Of a DNA stretch of 64,000 nt, positions 45,805 to 57,312 are shown piece after piece. The stretch is from NCBI GenBank assembly GCA_958510875.1, contig OY294067.1, forward strand, positions 260,091,736-260,155,735, given 5' to 3'. The position numbers and the translations under genes are program-made. This stretch comes from Endomychus coccineus. Its lineage: Eukaryota; Arthropoda; Insecta; Coleoptera; Endomychidae. The notes below the pieces were generated by a model, which saw nothing but the letters and a program-made list of their open reading frames with translations, made no database searches and had not been told where the DNA came from. Position 1 is the first letter of the stretch. Each line of letters opens with the position of its first letter.

Positions 45805-46615
45805 CTCACTATACGTAGTATATAGTCTAGGAGTCTAGGGGAAGTATTGTAATGGGTCAAAAAATTTTATTTGAGGATTTTCGCGGATATTGCCCAGCAT
45901 CCAGCGGGACCGTCGTCAGTCACTACTTCGCGGGGGACAAAATGGCTGTTATGCACCCTTCCCTGGTCTAGGTGTTCGCCCTTTCTTTCTACGCCACATG
46001 CTGGCCTCTTCTGTCGTTGTCTGTTCGTCTGAGCTCCTTTAATACGGTGGCCGCAAAGTCGGACACCGCATTTCAGGTGGACTCTTGGAAACAACTGCTG
46101 CTGTACATTTCCTTGCAGGAGCTGGCACGGTCCGTTGAAACGCGGACAATGGCGCAGGACCTGTTTTGCGTTCTCGTGTGTGTGTGAACATGTGCTTGCG
46201 TAACACACTGTGGAAACGATTGCACCATTCCTATTGGTCGTACAGATTTGTAATTTTGCAGATCGCTTTGAGGTGGGGAAAATAGGAAGCATATTATTTT
46301 TAGGCGTGGCAGCTCCGTTTCGAGTGATATTTCTGACATCCATTTTCATTTTTTCTTAAGTCATCGGTGTGACGTCACGATCTATGTTACCTATGACTTT
46401 ATGTGTCTTGGTAATGTGGTGTATTTAGATACTTTATGTGACAGCCCGTGTCAATACAAAACAAAGTTATGTTATAAAAGTCAATCTGGCAGCAGGTGTC
46501 TGCATGAAACATAGAGAATGAAATACATTATGTAGAGCATTTGGATGGAATTTCAATATAGCATAGAGTATAATTTAACGTTCTTCATTAGCGGTTCCTA
46601 AATCATTTCTAATAT
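45805..46615 (+). repeat. Repeat T copy holding a GC-rich 670-bp insert
   Basis: 45,806-45,868 (CTCACTATACGTAGTATATA, GAAGTATTGTAATGGGTCAA) and 46,538-46,612 (CATAGAGTATAATTTAACG, CATTTCTAATA) match a nearly contiguous sequence at 61,607-61,730, so the 670 bases between are an insertion here or a deletion there. The insert is GC-rich at 45,880-46,180. It carries a 160-codon reverse frame (46,349-45,867) and overlapping forward and reverse frames, none with a recognised domain; openness in three frames reflects base composition. Confidence 0.6.
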
Positions 46616-47394
46616 ATTTTATGTTACCACAATCATTTACAAATTCAGTGTTGTTACCGTTGGAATAATCATCAAATAAAACCGTTGGATATTGTTACTG
46701 CCACAATACTTTTTGTTGTAACGTAGTCATTGCAAAAACTACTACAAATGTTGTGTCTGAGCCCCATTTAACTGTATGTAGAAGCATACCGCCATCCACG
46801 ATAACAGTGCAGTTGTTTAAAATCTTCAATTGCCTTACACTGATTTTGTGTACCTACAACTTGAAATATAGTATGATATTCTGAGGCAACTCAGTGCAGG
46901 TCGAGAGGTTATTTCAGTTATGGAGGTGGGTTCGATCAATATTTAAATTCAATCAACAAACAAGCTCTAAAACAGTTTTTATTAACGACAATCTTGTGAT
47001 TTTATAATATAGTCTTTACATTTGAATCAGTCTTGTTCTTATGTAATACCTGATCCTGATACATTCAAATAATATCATTCTTATACCACACGATTTAAAA
47101 GAAATCTTAAATAGAAAATAATGAAATCTAACTACATATATTTCAAAGAACGTTGAACTGAAACGCCCTCTCATCTAATTGAAAAAGGCTCAAGATATTT
47201 CTTAACAAGGCTTTCTATTTAATGAGCGAATAGATATACTAAGATAATCTCTTAAATTTTGAATACATCTTCACATTACTATATTACTAACTAGGAATTT
47301 TAATTTATATATTTGGAATGGTATATATGTATATGTATAAACTTCATGAAGTTGTTCTTTTTTTATATTTCGAGTTTTTCTTAAATGTTTGGAG
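46616..47394. other. Non-coding stretch
   Basis: AT-rich, with no gene or recognisable repeat on either strand. Confidence 0.45.
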
Positions 47395-47530
47395 CCTATA
47401 GACACCAGGAAAGACTTCACTAAGCTCCGAAACTTCGCCGTTCTATAGAAATGTGAAATCCAGTAGAAAGAAGTTCGGACAGTCTCGAGCCTTACAACGA
47501 AGGGTGGCCAGTCTGAGCAGGTCTAGTCTC
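47395..47530 (-). mobile_element. J1-family LINE scrap (C-terminal region)
   Basis: Forward bases AAAGACTTCACTAAGCTCCG, AACTTCGCCGTTCTATAGAA and CCAGTAGAAAGAAGTTCGG match, in reverse, the J1 segment encoding TVKLETGRTSFYQT, as in the copy at 43.2 kb. About 130 bases only. Confidence 0.6.
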
Positions 47531-48829
47531 AAAAATTTTATAGTATATTATCTTCATAAGAGCGATGTGAATAACAGAAGATGACGTCACGCATAGACCA
47601 AACTGAAGATAATACATATAGTTTTGTATACTAGCATGCTGCTTAACGGTGGCAAAGTTTTTCACAATTGTTAATAGATTTCTTCGAGTTTGAAGTTGTT
47701 TTAATTGTTGTCTAACTGATTATTAGTATATAAATCATATTATTACTTATCAGTCAATACATAAAGGCCTCGGTAGGGTAAAAAGAAAAGTAGATAAAAA
47801 GTACATTGAATCGGTTTTGTATAAAAAAATAGTAACGTGTAAAAATATCACAATAGCTGATATTGAAAATATCCATTCAAATATACTACAATAAATTACT
47901 ACACAGTAAAAGCTTTGGTAAAAGTAAATCCTGCTCTTAGTACCCACTGAATCGATTGATTATGAAGTTGAATATAAAAAATGAATACTTGAATGTCAGA
48001 AATCTGCTTGAAAGTTTATGAACAAAATAAAACTTTGAATAATAATTGCCAATAGAAATCTAAAATATCAACATTGTCAAATAATGCTATAAACATAAAT
48101 AAAACGTTTGAAAATATATTAATCAAAACTAAGATAGATTTATTAAATATTCAAAAGAAGCAGAGAGTAAATTGGACAAGTGATGAAATGACTTATTGCA
48201 TTTACTGTTAGGTAGGTATTATAGTGAATGTTGTTAAATTTACCTGCGTGATAATTTAAATTATCCTTTACCATCACTTTCTTAATTACGTCGATTTAAT
48301 TTTAGTTGTAAAATTTGGTAATTCAAATTTATTTACAGACTTATCGTCATACTAAAATAGACTGAAATGTTTGCTCAATTTTAATCAAGAATTCAATAAC
48401 TAAAAATGTCTCTATCATTAAATATTTTCTATTTGTAAAATTAAATAAATAAGCGGAAATATTTAATTCAATTTATTCCGTTTTATGAATTATTTATAAT
48501 CAAAATACGATTATATTTCGCTTACTAAACTCAAGTACGCGTAACAAGTCAACGGAAATAAAAAAAAAAAATTTCTGATCTAAGATTATAAATAATTTGT
48601 CTTATTTGATATAATGAGTAAAGAACTCTTAATTTTGTTTGTAAACAGTTCATTGAATCAAATCGTTAGTTGTATCCAAAAACATTGAAAACCTGGCCAA
48701 TCTGACAACAATGGCTGACCTTGATCGATAACGTCATATCAACGTAAATGAACTACAGGACATAACCGAGTCGACCCGACTATAAACCCGATCTGAAAAT
48801 CTCTTTATCAATACTCCTCTGTATTGTCC
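47531..48829. other. Non-coding stretch
   Basis: AT-rich sequence without recognised genes or repeats. Confidence 0.45.
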
Positions 48830-48905
48830 TTGGTCTAGTCTACCTACCTGGAAATGCTCGTGGTGTGGTAACATACGATTTAATTCAATTGTTCGTTATC
48901 TGTGG
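48830..48905 (-). mobile_element. Tiny J1-family LINE scrap
   Basis: Reverse reading CACCACGAGCATTTCCAG, GTAGGTAGACTAGACCAAGG corresponds to the J1 segment encoding VPPREIPDRRTRRAQ, best seen at 43,260-43,305. Short and diverged. Confidence 0.4.
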
Positions 48906-49449
48906 AATTCGCATTTTTTTTAGTGTAATAGGCTGTACCTGAAATCTCGTCTCAATCTTTCAGAGAATCGCTTCAATAATGTGGGTGCTACAAATAATAT
49001 TCAATACCTAATTGAAATAATGTGGTGAATCAATGGTAACAAAATTTGGAAATATTTTAATCATATCATCTCATTCCTGATTCATTTTTTTATATTATTC
49101 CTAATTTCGATCATGAGCAGACCAAAATATGTTGAAACCTCGGCTGGAGAATCTTAATGCCCCCACTCTCAGCGTCTATAGGATATGACGTCAACACCAT
49201 TGGGCCCTTTCCGGCGGAAAATCTGATGCGCTGGTACAATATGAAGTGTCCCTTCATGCTCCATAATAAGCAAGAACCAGTTAATTCACATACTGGTGAG
49301 GACTTCAAAACTTATCAGCCACAAAACAATAACGTTTGTTTTCCAGTTAATAATGCGACTAGATCATTACATGTAACTGGTAATCATGACACGTTCCGTT
49401 CGTTATTGAAGAGGGTTGTTATTGAATTTAAATTTCCTACCTTTTGAAA
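48906..49449. other. Unassigned stretch with open frames on both strands
   Basis: A forward 96-codon frame at 49,157-49,447 (MPPLSASIGYDVNTIGPFPA and onward) and a reverse 65-codon frame at 49,111-49,308 overlap. Sequence complexity is higher than in flanking DNA, so this may be a fragment of a gene or transposon that I do not recognise. Neither frame shows a domain. Confidence 0.3.
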
Positions 49450-49640
49450 AGTAGAGTATTTTGACATTCATAGGGGAAGTAACGACAAGGCGCGTCACCT
49501 GAAAGCTCCGGAACGTCAGGAAAAGAATAACCATAGCAACGGCAAGGGCGAGGGACGCGCTTTTTAAGAACGTGGGTGGGAAACAACGACCAACGCCCTT
49601 TTTTACGCCATCTTACTTTTTGTTTTTATCGCGGGGCGAT
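49450..49640. promoter_or_regulatory. GC/CpG-richer island with an X-box-like site
   Basis: CpG-bearing words are unusually dense (GGCGCGTCACC, CTCCGGAACGTC, GAGGGACGCGC, ATCGCGGGGCGAT) in an AT-rich setting. ATAACCATAGCAAC at 49,527-49,540 fits the RFX X-box pattern RYYNYYATRRNRAC at all but one position. A 113-codon forward frame begins at 49,576 but has no recognised domain. It might be a promoter region whose gene lies outside or is unseen, or simply a GC-rich repeat. Confidence 0.25.
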
Positions 49641-50299
49641 ATTTTCATTCCACTGGAATAAATACAAAACATTTATTACTTTTTTAATATCGTGTTACTT
49701 AGAAAACGGAGATTTTAATTGGGATAAAGTGGTTTATTTTATACTCGTTACGTTTATCAAAGTAGATTTAGTTCATTTAATTGGATTTATTTTTGGGCAT
49801 TATGCACCTAATCAAGAAAAAAATGTATTCTCAACGTTTTCTCAGTTTACACTTTGCGTATACATAACTCCATTATTCATAGACATTCATGATTATTCAG
49901 TACTAAAGTTTCTATGAAAAGCAAATTATTCTATCTACATTTTTATAGGTAGTGGGCGTCATCTGTGCACAATCTCCAGGTTTTGCTCAAGGATTTTATT
50001 GTCTGTAATGAATGAATATCATAGAACATAGATACACCTAGATAAAGTGATCAAATCTTAATTGAGTCAAATATGTTATAAATAAAAGATGAGAATATGT
50101 TTTTCTCTAATTTCAAAGAAGTGAGAAATTTTTTCGCACTGATTGTTCATTCCGTAGATACAATTTCTCTTCATCAGATAAATTCAGTTATTTTAGTTGG
50201 GAGGATTTGAGCAGGGTGGATCATAAAAATTATGAAGATAGTTGATCACTTCAATCTAAAACTATTATTTACAAAACTTCAGAGTTTTTGACAATTGGG

Positions 50300-51305
50300 A
50301 ATTGTAGATGAACGGTGATAGATATTTGAATGTCAAAAAAACGTATCGTAAACCAGGTTCTCTTCCGGTTGAAAAATGGTTTGCGTCTGGATTGAAAATT
50401 ATTTCTTGCGTGGAAAAAAGCATCACTACGCAAACCAAAACATCACTTGTTAAACATTATGGGGACTCTTCACCATCGATTGGAACGATTCACAAGTCAT
50501 TAACTGATTTTCGTCGTGGTTGTATGACCACAAAGGACGCCGAACGTTCTGGTCGTCCAATTGAGGCAGAACGTCGATAAAATCCATGATATGATATTGT
50601 ACGATCGGCGAGTTAAAGTGCACGAGATTGTTGAAGCTATGGGCATCTCAACCGAACGGGTGCGGAACACTTTGCATACATTTATGAATATGAGAAATCT
50701 ATCTGCCAGATGGGTGCCACATTTGCTCTCTGTTGACAACAAGCGCGACCGTGTGACAACTTCAAAGGAGTGTTTGGCAATGTTCATGAGCGATAAGAAG
50801 GACTTTTTGCGCTATTTCGTAACCGTGGACGAAACATCGATACATAACAACACATGATTGACCAAAGAACAGGTGAAACAGTGGACTTGTCTTAGCTAAT
50901 CGAAGCCGAAAAAAGTTTTTGGTATGCACATGGTTTTGTCCATATCGATTACCTTGAAAATGGCAAAATTATCACCGGCGTATATTATACAGAGTTGTTG
51001 GAATGATTCGCAGCCGATTTGAAGCGAATGCGACCACATTTGACAAAGGAAAAAGTCACCTTCCACCACAGGTCTGCTATCGCAATAGCAAAATTGTATG
51101 AATTGCACTACGAATTGGTTCGTCATTCACCATATTCTGATTTGGCACTCTGCGATTTTTATCTATTTTCAAACTTGAGGAAATGGCTCGGCGGAAAGAG
51201 ATTTAGCCCCAACGATGAGGTCATCACTGGAACAAACTCCTATTTTGAAGGATTGCCGAAATCGTATTATTTGGAAGGGATCGAAAAATTAGAAAAACGT
51301 TGAAC
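50300..51305 (+). mobile_element. Mariner-family DNA transposon, transposase pseudogene
   Basis: Three frames together cover a mariner transposase. 50,308-50,580 holds the helix-turn-helix region (SLVKHYGDSSPSIGTIHKSL, DFRRGCMTTKDAERSGRP). 50,561-50,857 holds IHDMILYDRRVKVHEIVEAM, GISTERVRNTLH and RWVPHLLSVDN, ending in FVTVDETSIHNNT with the first catalytic Asp. The middle has stops (IDYLEN at 50,947 in another frame). 51,019-51,303 holds KRMRPHLTKEKVTFHH, where the second catalytic Asp of HHDNAP is lost (HHRSA), then SPYSDLALCDFYLF with the third Asp kept, and RKWLGGKRFSPNDEV, SYYLEGIEKLEKR. Inactive by frameshifts and active-site loss. Terminal inverted repeats were not located by eye. Confidence 0.92.
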
Positions 51306-52404
51306 GAAGTATATCAGGCTTACAAGGAGATTAAGTTGAGAAATAAAATAAGTTTTGACTAAATAAATCATTTCGTGTTTCATTTTTCAGTATATGATGT
51401 CTCAACGCTAAAGTCTTCAAGAGAATTAACTTTTTAAATTTACTTAAACTTAATTTTTTTTTTCGTCAGAATTTATTCGTATGCCAAAAATCTAAAAAAT
51501 ATAGGTAAATATGATATAGAAATATGACCTATTTTGAATTTGATATTTAAGATAAGAATCATTCACGATTTGGCAACCTAAGCCCTAGGAAAATATAAAC
51601 ATGTATTTCTGATTACATAATCGAAAAGCAAAACACTTGAAATCAGTATTTTCGTCATGATTGAATCTTCATTCTCGGCATGCTCAGCTAGTTCGTCCAC
51701 TGCTGTAGCAGAAGTCTTCAAACCTTCATAAAACAGGTGGTGTATTGAGAAACATAGGGAAGAAGTTCCATATAATCTAGTTTTTTTTTTAATCAGCCTA
51801 CCATTTCGGAACACCAGCTCTAAAGTATTTTCTTGATTACCGCTTTGTCATATTCACAAACTTGAACAAAATGTCCTCTGAATTGGAAGAAATATCTGAA
51901 CCGAACACGGTGCTTGTTCTCAGAAGTATATATGAGCCATTGTATTGTCATCCATTCGACCTTTGAACCGTCTTCAGAAATTTTTCCATTAGCTATGTTA
52001 CTTTCTAGGAATCTGGTAGCAAAAATATCTTTTTCAGATGTTTCAATTACAAGGAGAATTTATTACTGTTACCCAATGGGCAGGTAGATATAACTTTGTA
52101 AGACTTTTCTTTTTTTCCACTATACTAAAGTCCTGATCACTAGGCAGATAAGAGTGGTGATGCCAAAACTTTGTGATCAATTCTTTTGATGTTGTTATGA
52201 AGTCTCAAACTAGGGTCATTACTTCTTTCTACTTTGACCACCACATTGTTCATTGCACATAATCGGTTTTTTTTCTTCAACAAAATGCTTACAATAGTGT
52301 GACAAACATGATCCAATTTCTTGTGGGCCTCTGGAGGCAACCGATTCTTCCCACTTATACATAATAGCAGTATTTCTGAAACATAAGCTAGCGAAGTTGC
52401 AAGA
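51306..52404. other. Unassigned stretch with reverse frames
   Basis: Reverse strand pieces DGSKVEWMTIQWLIYT (about 51,985-51,938), HRVRFRYFFQFRGHF and the frame 51,814-51,578 (GLKTSATAVDELAEHAENED) could be parts of one decayed protein. The frame 52,419-52,219 (YKWEESVASRGPQEIGS) precedes them. I cannot name the family; a decayed transposon-associated gene is possible. Confidence 0.3.
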
Positions 52405-52745
52405 CAAAATTTTGAACACCGACCATGTAAATATCTATAAAAAAGGAGAGATCTCCCACCTCTTTTCGATGTTGTAGAGAGGTCAATGAACTCGTGAGTG
52501 TGACTTCATCAATTAAACGAATATCTCTTCTAGATAAAATCCAAGAGCTTCAGCGTATGTTTGGGAGACGAACTCCAAACATGTGAACAGTACTCCAGGA
52601 CAGGTCGAATCTGTACTTTGTAGATTATGAGGAGCTGCTGTAAAGTAGCTCTTGGCACGGAATAGAAAACCTAGTTTTTGTGAAGCGGTTGTAGCAATGG
52701 ATCTCACATGATCGTCCCATGAGAGGTTATTTTGTTGAGACCAAA
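52405..52745 (-). mobile_element. J1-family LINE fragment (thumb region)
   Basis: The reverse frame 52,749-52,513 reads LSWDDHVRSIATTASQKLGF, LFRAKSYFT, then, shifted, IYKVQIRPVLEYCS and LDFI-type sequence, matching the thumb start of the family. The fragment continues to DLSFFYRYLHGRCS near 52,415-52,450 and is then lost. Good similarity to the 36.6-kb copy. Confidence 0.85.
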
Positions 52746-53609
52746 TCATGAAGGAGAGAATTATTGAAGATGGTAGTCAATGTTAACACTAGATATATCT
52801 GAACAAATTATTGAAACAGTAAGAAATCTATATCCTTTGAATCCTCGACCGTCTTAAAATATATCATATATCAAAAACTAAGCTAATATTTGGTCTTATA
52901 TGATTGTAATTTCTAGCTAGAATAGATGTCGGTGGTGTGGAAATAATGTCCCTTCTTGGAATAGTCCTTTTATCAAATTATGTTAATTGAAGTCTGCATT
53001 GTTCTATTCCCACTTGAATGATTCGCTATTAATTTGAATGAAGATTAAAAAGTTGCCTCCACTTTTGAAGTTACTACCCATGTTATGATATTACAAACTT
53101 AATCTACCAAAGCTACATGCTTCAATTATTCTGGCAGGGGAAGAACTTTTATGTTGCAAATACATTCTACACAATTTTAATTCTCTTCTGATACAAAGAG
53201 AATTTTTATTGGTAAGTTTTGCGATACGCATAGTAATTTCATATGAGATATTATCGGTTTGGAATAAGCGCTAGGTCATTCATATGATCAACCTTAAATA
53301 TCTATAAATGGGTATCATATTATGTGATTGATATCAAAAACAGTATAACTGATCGATTTAGAGAAACCTAATTACCTCTGTGAATTTTCCAACACATTCT
53401 TTGGAAAAAAATTTTGTTAAAATGAAGTTCAAATATCTAGATAAGGTAAGATAAGTTAACGTTCATTAGTTCTTATGAATATTTAAGGGTGTGGAACGCG
53501 TCAATATAATGCAATTAAATTTAATAAATAGATATTGCAATCTCAAAATGTAGGAGTATGTTACAATTACAATTATTAATATAGCATTTTTATCTTATTT
53601 CAACATCAT
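52746..53609. other. Non-coding stretch
   Basis: AT-rich sequence, no recognised feature. Confidence 0.45.
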
Positions 53610-53855
53610 TAAAATTGAATACAATTACAATTTCGATTACTCGTGTTTCTGTTCGTTTCGACGACGTAAGCATTATTAATTAAAATTAGTACAATAAGAA
53701 CGCCTTGTACAATTAGTTTCAATAAATCACGTTTTAGTTATTGATATGTCTTCTGATGATGGTCATGAAACCGAAACGTACGTAAAGACGAAAATAATAA
53801 GCATACTTGTTAGTGTGACCTATTTTCCGAGAATTTATATAATATAATTGGAATT
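53610..53855 (+). mobile_element. Solo PLE terminal repeat (pLTR), forward
   Basis: Runs from TACAATTTCGATTACTCG, TGTTTCTGTTCGTTTCGACG, ACGTAAGCATT through ATTAGTACAATAAGAACGCC, to the hammerhead at 53,748-53,789, then GAAAATAATAAGCATAC, TTGTTAGTGTGACC and TATTTTCCGAGAATTTAT. Matching parts occur at 45.4, 56.7, 57.2, 60.2 and 63.9 kb. No coding sequence beside it. Confidence 0.8.
53748..53789 (+). ncRNA. Type I hammerhead ribozyme in PLE terminal repeat, copy 1
   Basis: A 42-nt motif: stem I 5' GUCUU, core CUGAUGA, an extra U, stem II GGU..ACC, core GAAA, minimal stem III (AC/GU around a GUAC loop), cleavage site GUA, and stem I 3' AAGAC. Stem I pairs at all five positions. Stem II has three pairs plus one C-A mismatch, against four clean pairs in the 63.9-kb copy. 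All core bases needed for self-cleavage are present. Hammerheads of this minimal kind are known from PLE terminal repeats, where they are thought to process element RNA. The extra U after CUGAUGA occurs in all related copies. Confidence 0.75.
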
Positions 53856-54867
53856 AAAGAATTAACATAAATTAATTAAAATTTGCGAATACCAGAGTAG
53901 AATTAAAACATTACAATAATATTCAATTTTATTTAACATTGTCATCAGCGAAGTACTCTTGAGTCTTGTCTTGTAGTAGGCGTTCTTGTTGGAAATATTT
54001 TTTTATTTGAGCAATGGTTGTGTCCTAAGACCCATCGGTAATTTATCAAATGTTTTTATAATTGAAACTTCTTAATTTTTATGGTAGATTGGCACTTAGC
54101 GCCTTCGAAATTTCCAGTGTCTATGTGTTACGTTTTTTTTGGCTAAGAACGGTGACCTTGATAATAAAAAGCATGACATGAAAACGTGAGCTGCAGGGTA
54201 TATCAATACTGAGCTATTTCAAAGACATGGAGTGGTGGCTATGTTCTGATGTACGATTTGAAGAAAATGGATTTGAGAGACGGAGGTACTTGCTATTGCA
54301 AAAGTTTCAAAACTAGATTCGATAAGGTTCAGGTAAAAAAAATATGATTACGTGACCTTTGTAAGTTACAATGTAATGTATCATTCACGGGCGAAATAAC
54401 ATTTGTAACACCGAATTGTAAGTTGAAGGATTATAATTTTCTGGAGAAGAATTGTAATTTACTTCGTTTTCATAGAACTCTTACTTTTATGACACAGTAC
54501 TTCCCTGAAGAAACGGATAAACTCTATAAAAACGTTAACAAATCTATTCCAGAATAATGCTCAGACATAACAATTTTTAGTCGCAAATAGCCATTTAGAC
54601 TAGTAATTTTCAGATCCCCACCCCTTCTCCCCTGAGGGCAGCAACAGCAGCCCAAATTTCAAAGTACCTCTTTCATACTGAATACAACAAAGAAAAGTTT
54701 GTCAAAATTCATTGCTAAATAACAGAGATATTTACCAAAATATATTCAAATAAGACTGGCAAAAATTCGAGCAGGCATTGTTGAAGCCGGCTTTTCAATG
54801 TCCTAAAAACAATTGCAACCTGCTTATTACTTATGTCAAACACAATTTAGTGAATTTGGTTCATTAT
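53856..54867. other. Non-coding stretch
   Basis: No recognised feature. The GTCATCAGCGAAGTACTC word at 53,945 is not a hammerhead (no GAAA partner). Confidence 0.4.
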
Positions 54868-55860
54868 ATGGATCCCACTGAAAACGAAAGAATCGAAGCC
54901 TTAATGCTGATTGGGTTTGGAAATGAGTCGGACGCATGAAGAAGTCCTTATTTTGTTCAATGAAACTCACCCAAGTCCTCCAATATCGCAATCAACGATA
55001 AGCCGAATTGAAAATAAATTTTGCGATCTCGAACATGTACGAGGTAAGCCTAGGGCCGAACATCCAACGGCCTTAGATGAAAATAGACAATCATCAGATG
55101 CTCTTTGGCGCAGGTATATCCACATTCAATTCTCGTGGAGGTCGCTTCCATGTTGATACGTCAGAAAATACAATACTTATTTTCTTTATAAGCAAAAATT
55201 TCACCCGATTATGTCTTTGATCAACGAGTGCAATTTTTTGATATAATGATGGAACTCTCCAATGCAAATCCTTGCTTAATCAGAAATATCGTATTTTCTG
55301 AAGATGCAACATTTTGTTTAAGTGGTGCCGTCAATGAACAAAATTACCTTTACTGGGCAGTTGTAAATCCGCATTGGATGATGGTAGCGAACACACAATA
55401 TCACCAAAAGCTTCATGTGTGGATTGGTATAGTGAATTCTCGGATTATTCGATCATACTTCTTCGACAGGAAGATGGATGGTGAACAGTACCTATAATGC
55501 AGAAGATCCTTATGCACCCGATCCCAGAATCCGGTTACAGTAAGACGGTGCTCTTCCACATTATCCACGTCCAGTTCGGGAATACATCGGTCAAAAATTT
55601 CTTAATCGGTGAATTGGTACACAGAGACTCGGCCAGCAAAATTGCCAGGTTCAACCCCGTTAGATTATTTCCTATGAGGATATTTAAAACTAAGGCTAAT
55701 TTTAATATACCTGAGAATATTGAGGCGTTAATGGAAAGATTCGCTAAGAAATCGGCTCAGTCTTTCCAGAAATTGTAGACAATGTTCATTCAAAAAGCCT
55801 TTGATCAGGGCATTGACTCGCAGTTAACGGACAGCAATTTGAACATTATTGGAAATTGAA
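54868..55860 (+). mobile_element. IS630/Tc1-superfamily transposon, transposase pseudogene
   Basis: Opens with MDPTENERIEALMLIGFGNE at 54,868, shifts, then EVLILFNETHPSPPISQSTI, SRIENKFCDLEHVRGKPRAE (helix-turn-helix region). After a gap comes the frame 55,228-55,497 with NIVFSEDATFCLSGAVNEQN (first catalytic Asp), YLYWAVVNPHWM, QYHQKLHVWIGIVNSRII and FFDRKMDGEQYL. Further shifted pieces are HYPRPVREYIGQ, TPLDYFL-like DYFL with the third-Asp region damaged, and the C-terminal frame 55,497-55,778 (FNIPENIEALMERFAKKSAQ). The organisation is that of arthropod Tc3-like transposases. At least four frameshifts and a lost catalytic region make it inactive. Terminal repeats not found. Confidence 0.88.
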
Positions 55861-56674
55861 AAATAACGTGTATGAGTATTTTCTAAACGACATTGTAGAA
55901 TATATGCTTTACTTTTGGGTTGTGGGCCTATTCTGATTTACCAACAGATATCGGAAACTATTTCACAAAGCTATTCATACTCAACCATTGATCAACTTAC
56001 ATGAACTTCTGTTAAATTATCCGTCTTCTATTTTCTTCGTCAGTTCAGTGGCGACCCTCATCAATAAGCCGAGCGCTAATTCGACAGAACGTCGTTTGTC
56101 TGTTTTATGTACGCGAGGGATTTTTTTATAAACTATAAATAAGGATATGAACAAGATACAAATGAAATGAAAAATAAAACGGTAGGTGATTAATATAATT
56201 TATGGAACACACTGCATTAGATCTGTGTAATAGAGTCTTTATCACTTCCCGCATTAATCATTCTTCATAGGGATGCTTTTTATCAGGTTCATTGGTGGAG
56301 GTTTTTCAAATAGTAAAATTTACGATGGACTTTGTTCGTCATTTTTATACACGAGATTTTATTATCTTTTCAAAGCGCGTTTTCTAGCCATTACGAGATT
56401 GGTTGTTACTCAAGTACTCAATGATTTATGTGAGATTTTTTGTTCAGAAAATTGCTGAACCTATCTATATATTTTATATAAACTGCAAATTAAGTTGAAG
56501 CTTATATTGAAGCATTTGTAGGCTACATGAATGTGGGTTAGTGGTCTTATGAAGTTCTTTAAAAAAAATATTGTGTCATAGAGACTAATTATTCGAATAA
56601 AATAACTAAGTTAGTGGAAATCAAACTTTCAATAGTTATTTTAATCAATTTTAGAATGGTTTTTCATCACTTCA
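55861..56674. other. Non-coding stretch
   Basis: AT-rich; no recognised feature apart from short chance frames (56,273-56,458). Confidence 0.45.
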
Positions 56675-57312
56675 TTCTCGGAAAATAGGTCACACTAATA
56701 CATATTGTTATTATTTTCGTCTTTCCGTACGTTTCGGTCTCACGACCATCATCAGGAGACGTATTATGTCTAAAATAGGATTTCTTAAGACTTATTGTAT
56801 CAGCACCAATTTCAATTAAAAATACCCACGTCGCCGAAACGAACAGAAACACGAATAATCGAAACTGTAACACATTAATGTTTCAAGTATATCTACATGT
56901 ATCAAGAATCCACTGCTTAGCAATTTTCTTATAATATGCGAACTCATGACAAACAAAGTCTGTATACGACTGAAACCAAAAAATATAACGCTCAAATATC
57001 CACTTACGAACCAGATGTTAAAGATTTATGAGGTAATAGAAAAAGGTTATCAGACCTTATTAAAAATATTGCTTTTTGAACATTCTACCTAAAATATACT
57101 TTTAACATTATAAAGAAGCATGTAGGAGTTAGCACTTATTTTCCATACGGTGAGCCATATTTTAGACAAATATTCGGCACAGCAATGGGATCTCCTATTT
57201 CAGCTACTATTGCTAACCCTTACGTAAAGACGAAAATAATAAGCATATATGTTGGTGTGACCCATTTCCCGAGAATTAATATATAATTCATACCTGGGTC
57301 AAGAATCATTAT
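56675..57312 (+). mobile_element. Deleted PLE with inverted terminal repeats and an RT relic
   Basis: The left 56,675-56,880 is the PLE terminal repeat in reverse (TTCTCGGAAAATAGGTCACA ... CGAAACGAACAGAAACACG). The right 57,219-57,312 is its end in forward orientation (CGTAAAGACGAAAATAATAA, GTGACCCATTTCCCGAG, CCTGGGTCAAGAATC). Between them 57,117-57,215 reads KHVGVSTYFPYGEPYFRQIF, GTAMGSPISATIAN, the RT G-x-AMGSP box, so the strand of coding is forward. Most of RT and the whole GIY-YIG nuclease are deleted. Inverted partial terminal repeats are typical of PLE insertions. Confidence 0.8.
56719..56760 (-). ncRNA. Hammerhead ribozyme relic, copy 2
   Basis: Reverse strand: GUCUC, CUGAUGA, U, GGUC GUGA GACC (perfect stem II with a GNRA-type loop), GAAAC, GUAC, GGA, AAGAC. 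Stem I has a C-A mismatch at its inner pair. The stem III / cleavage triplet is GGA instead of GUA, which breaks the A15.1-U16.1 pair. Core bases CUGAUGA and GAAA are intact, but the copy is expected to cleave poorly or not at all. Confidence 0.7.

Noticed and set aside
45867..46349. 160-codon reverse-strand gene
   Set aside because: Overlapping open frames on both strands in a GC-rich insert; no family and atypical composition. Treated as composition effect.
49576..49917. 113-codon forward protein
   Set aside because: Phe/Ile/Tyr-rich, as expected from AT-rich translation; no domain.
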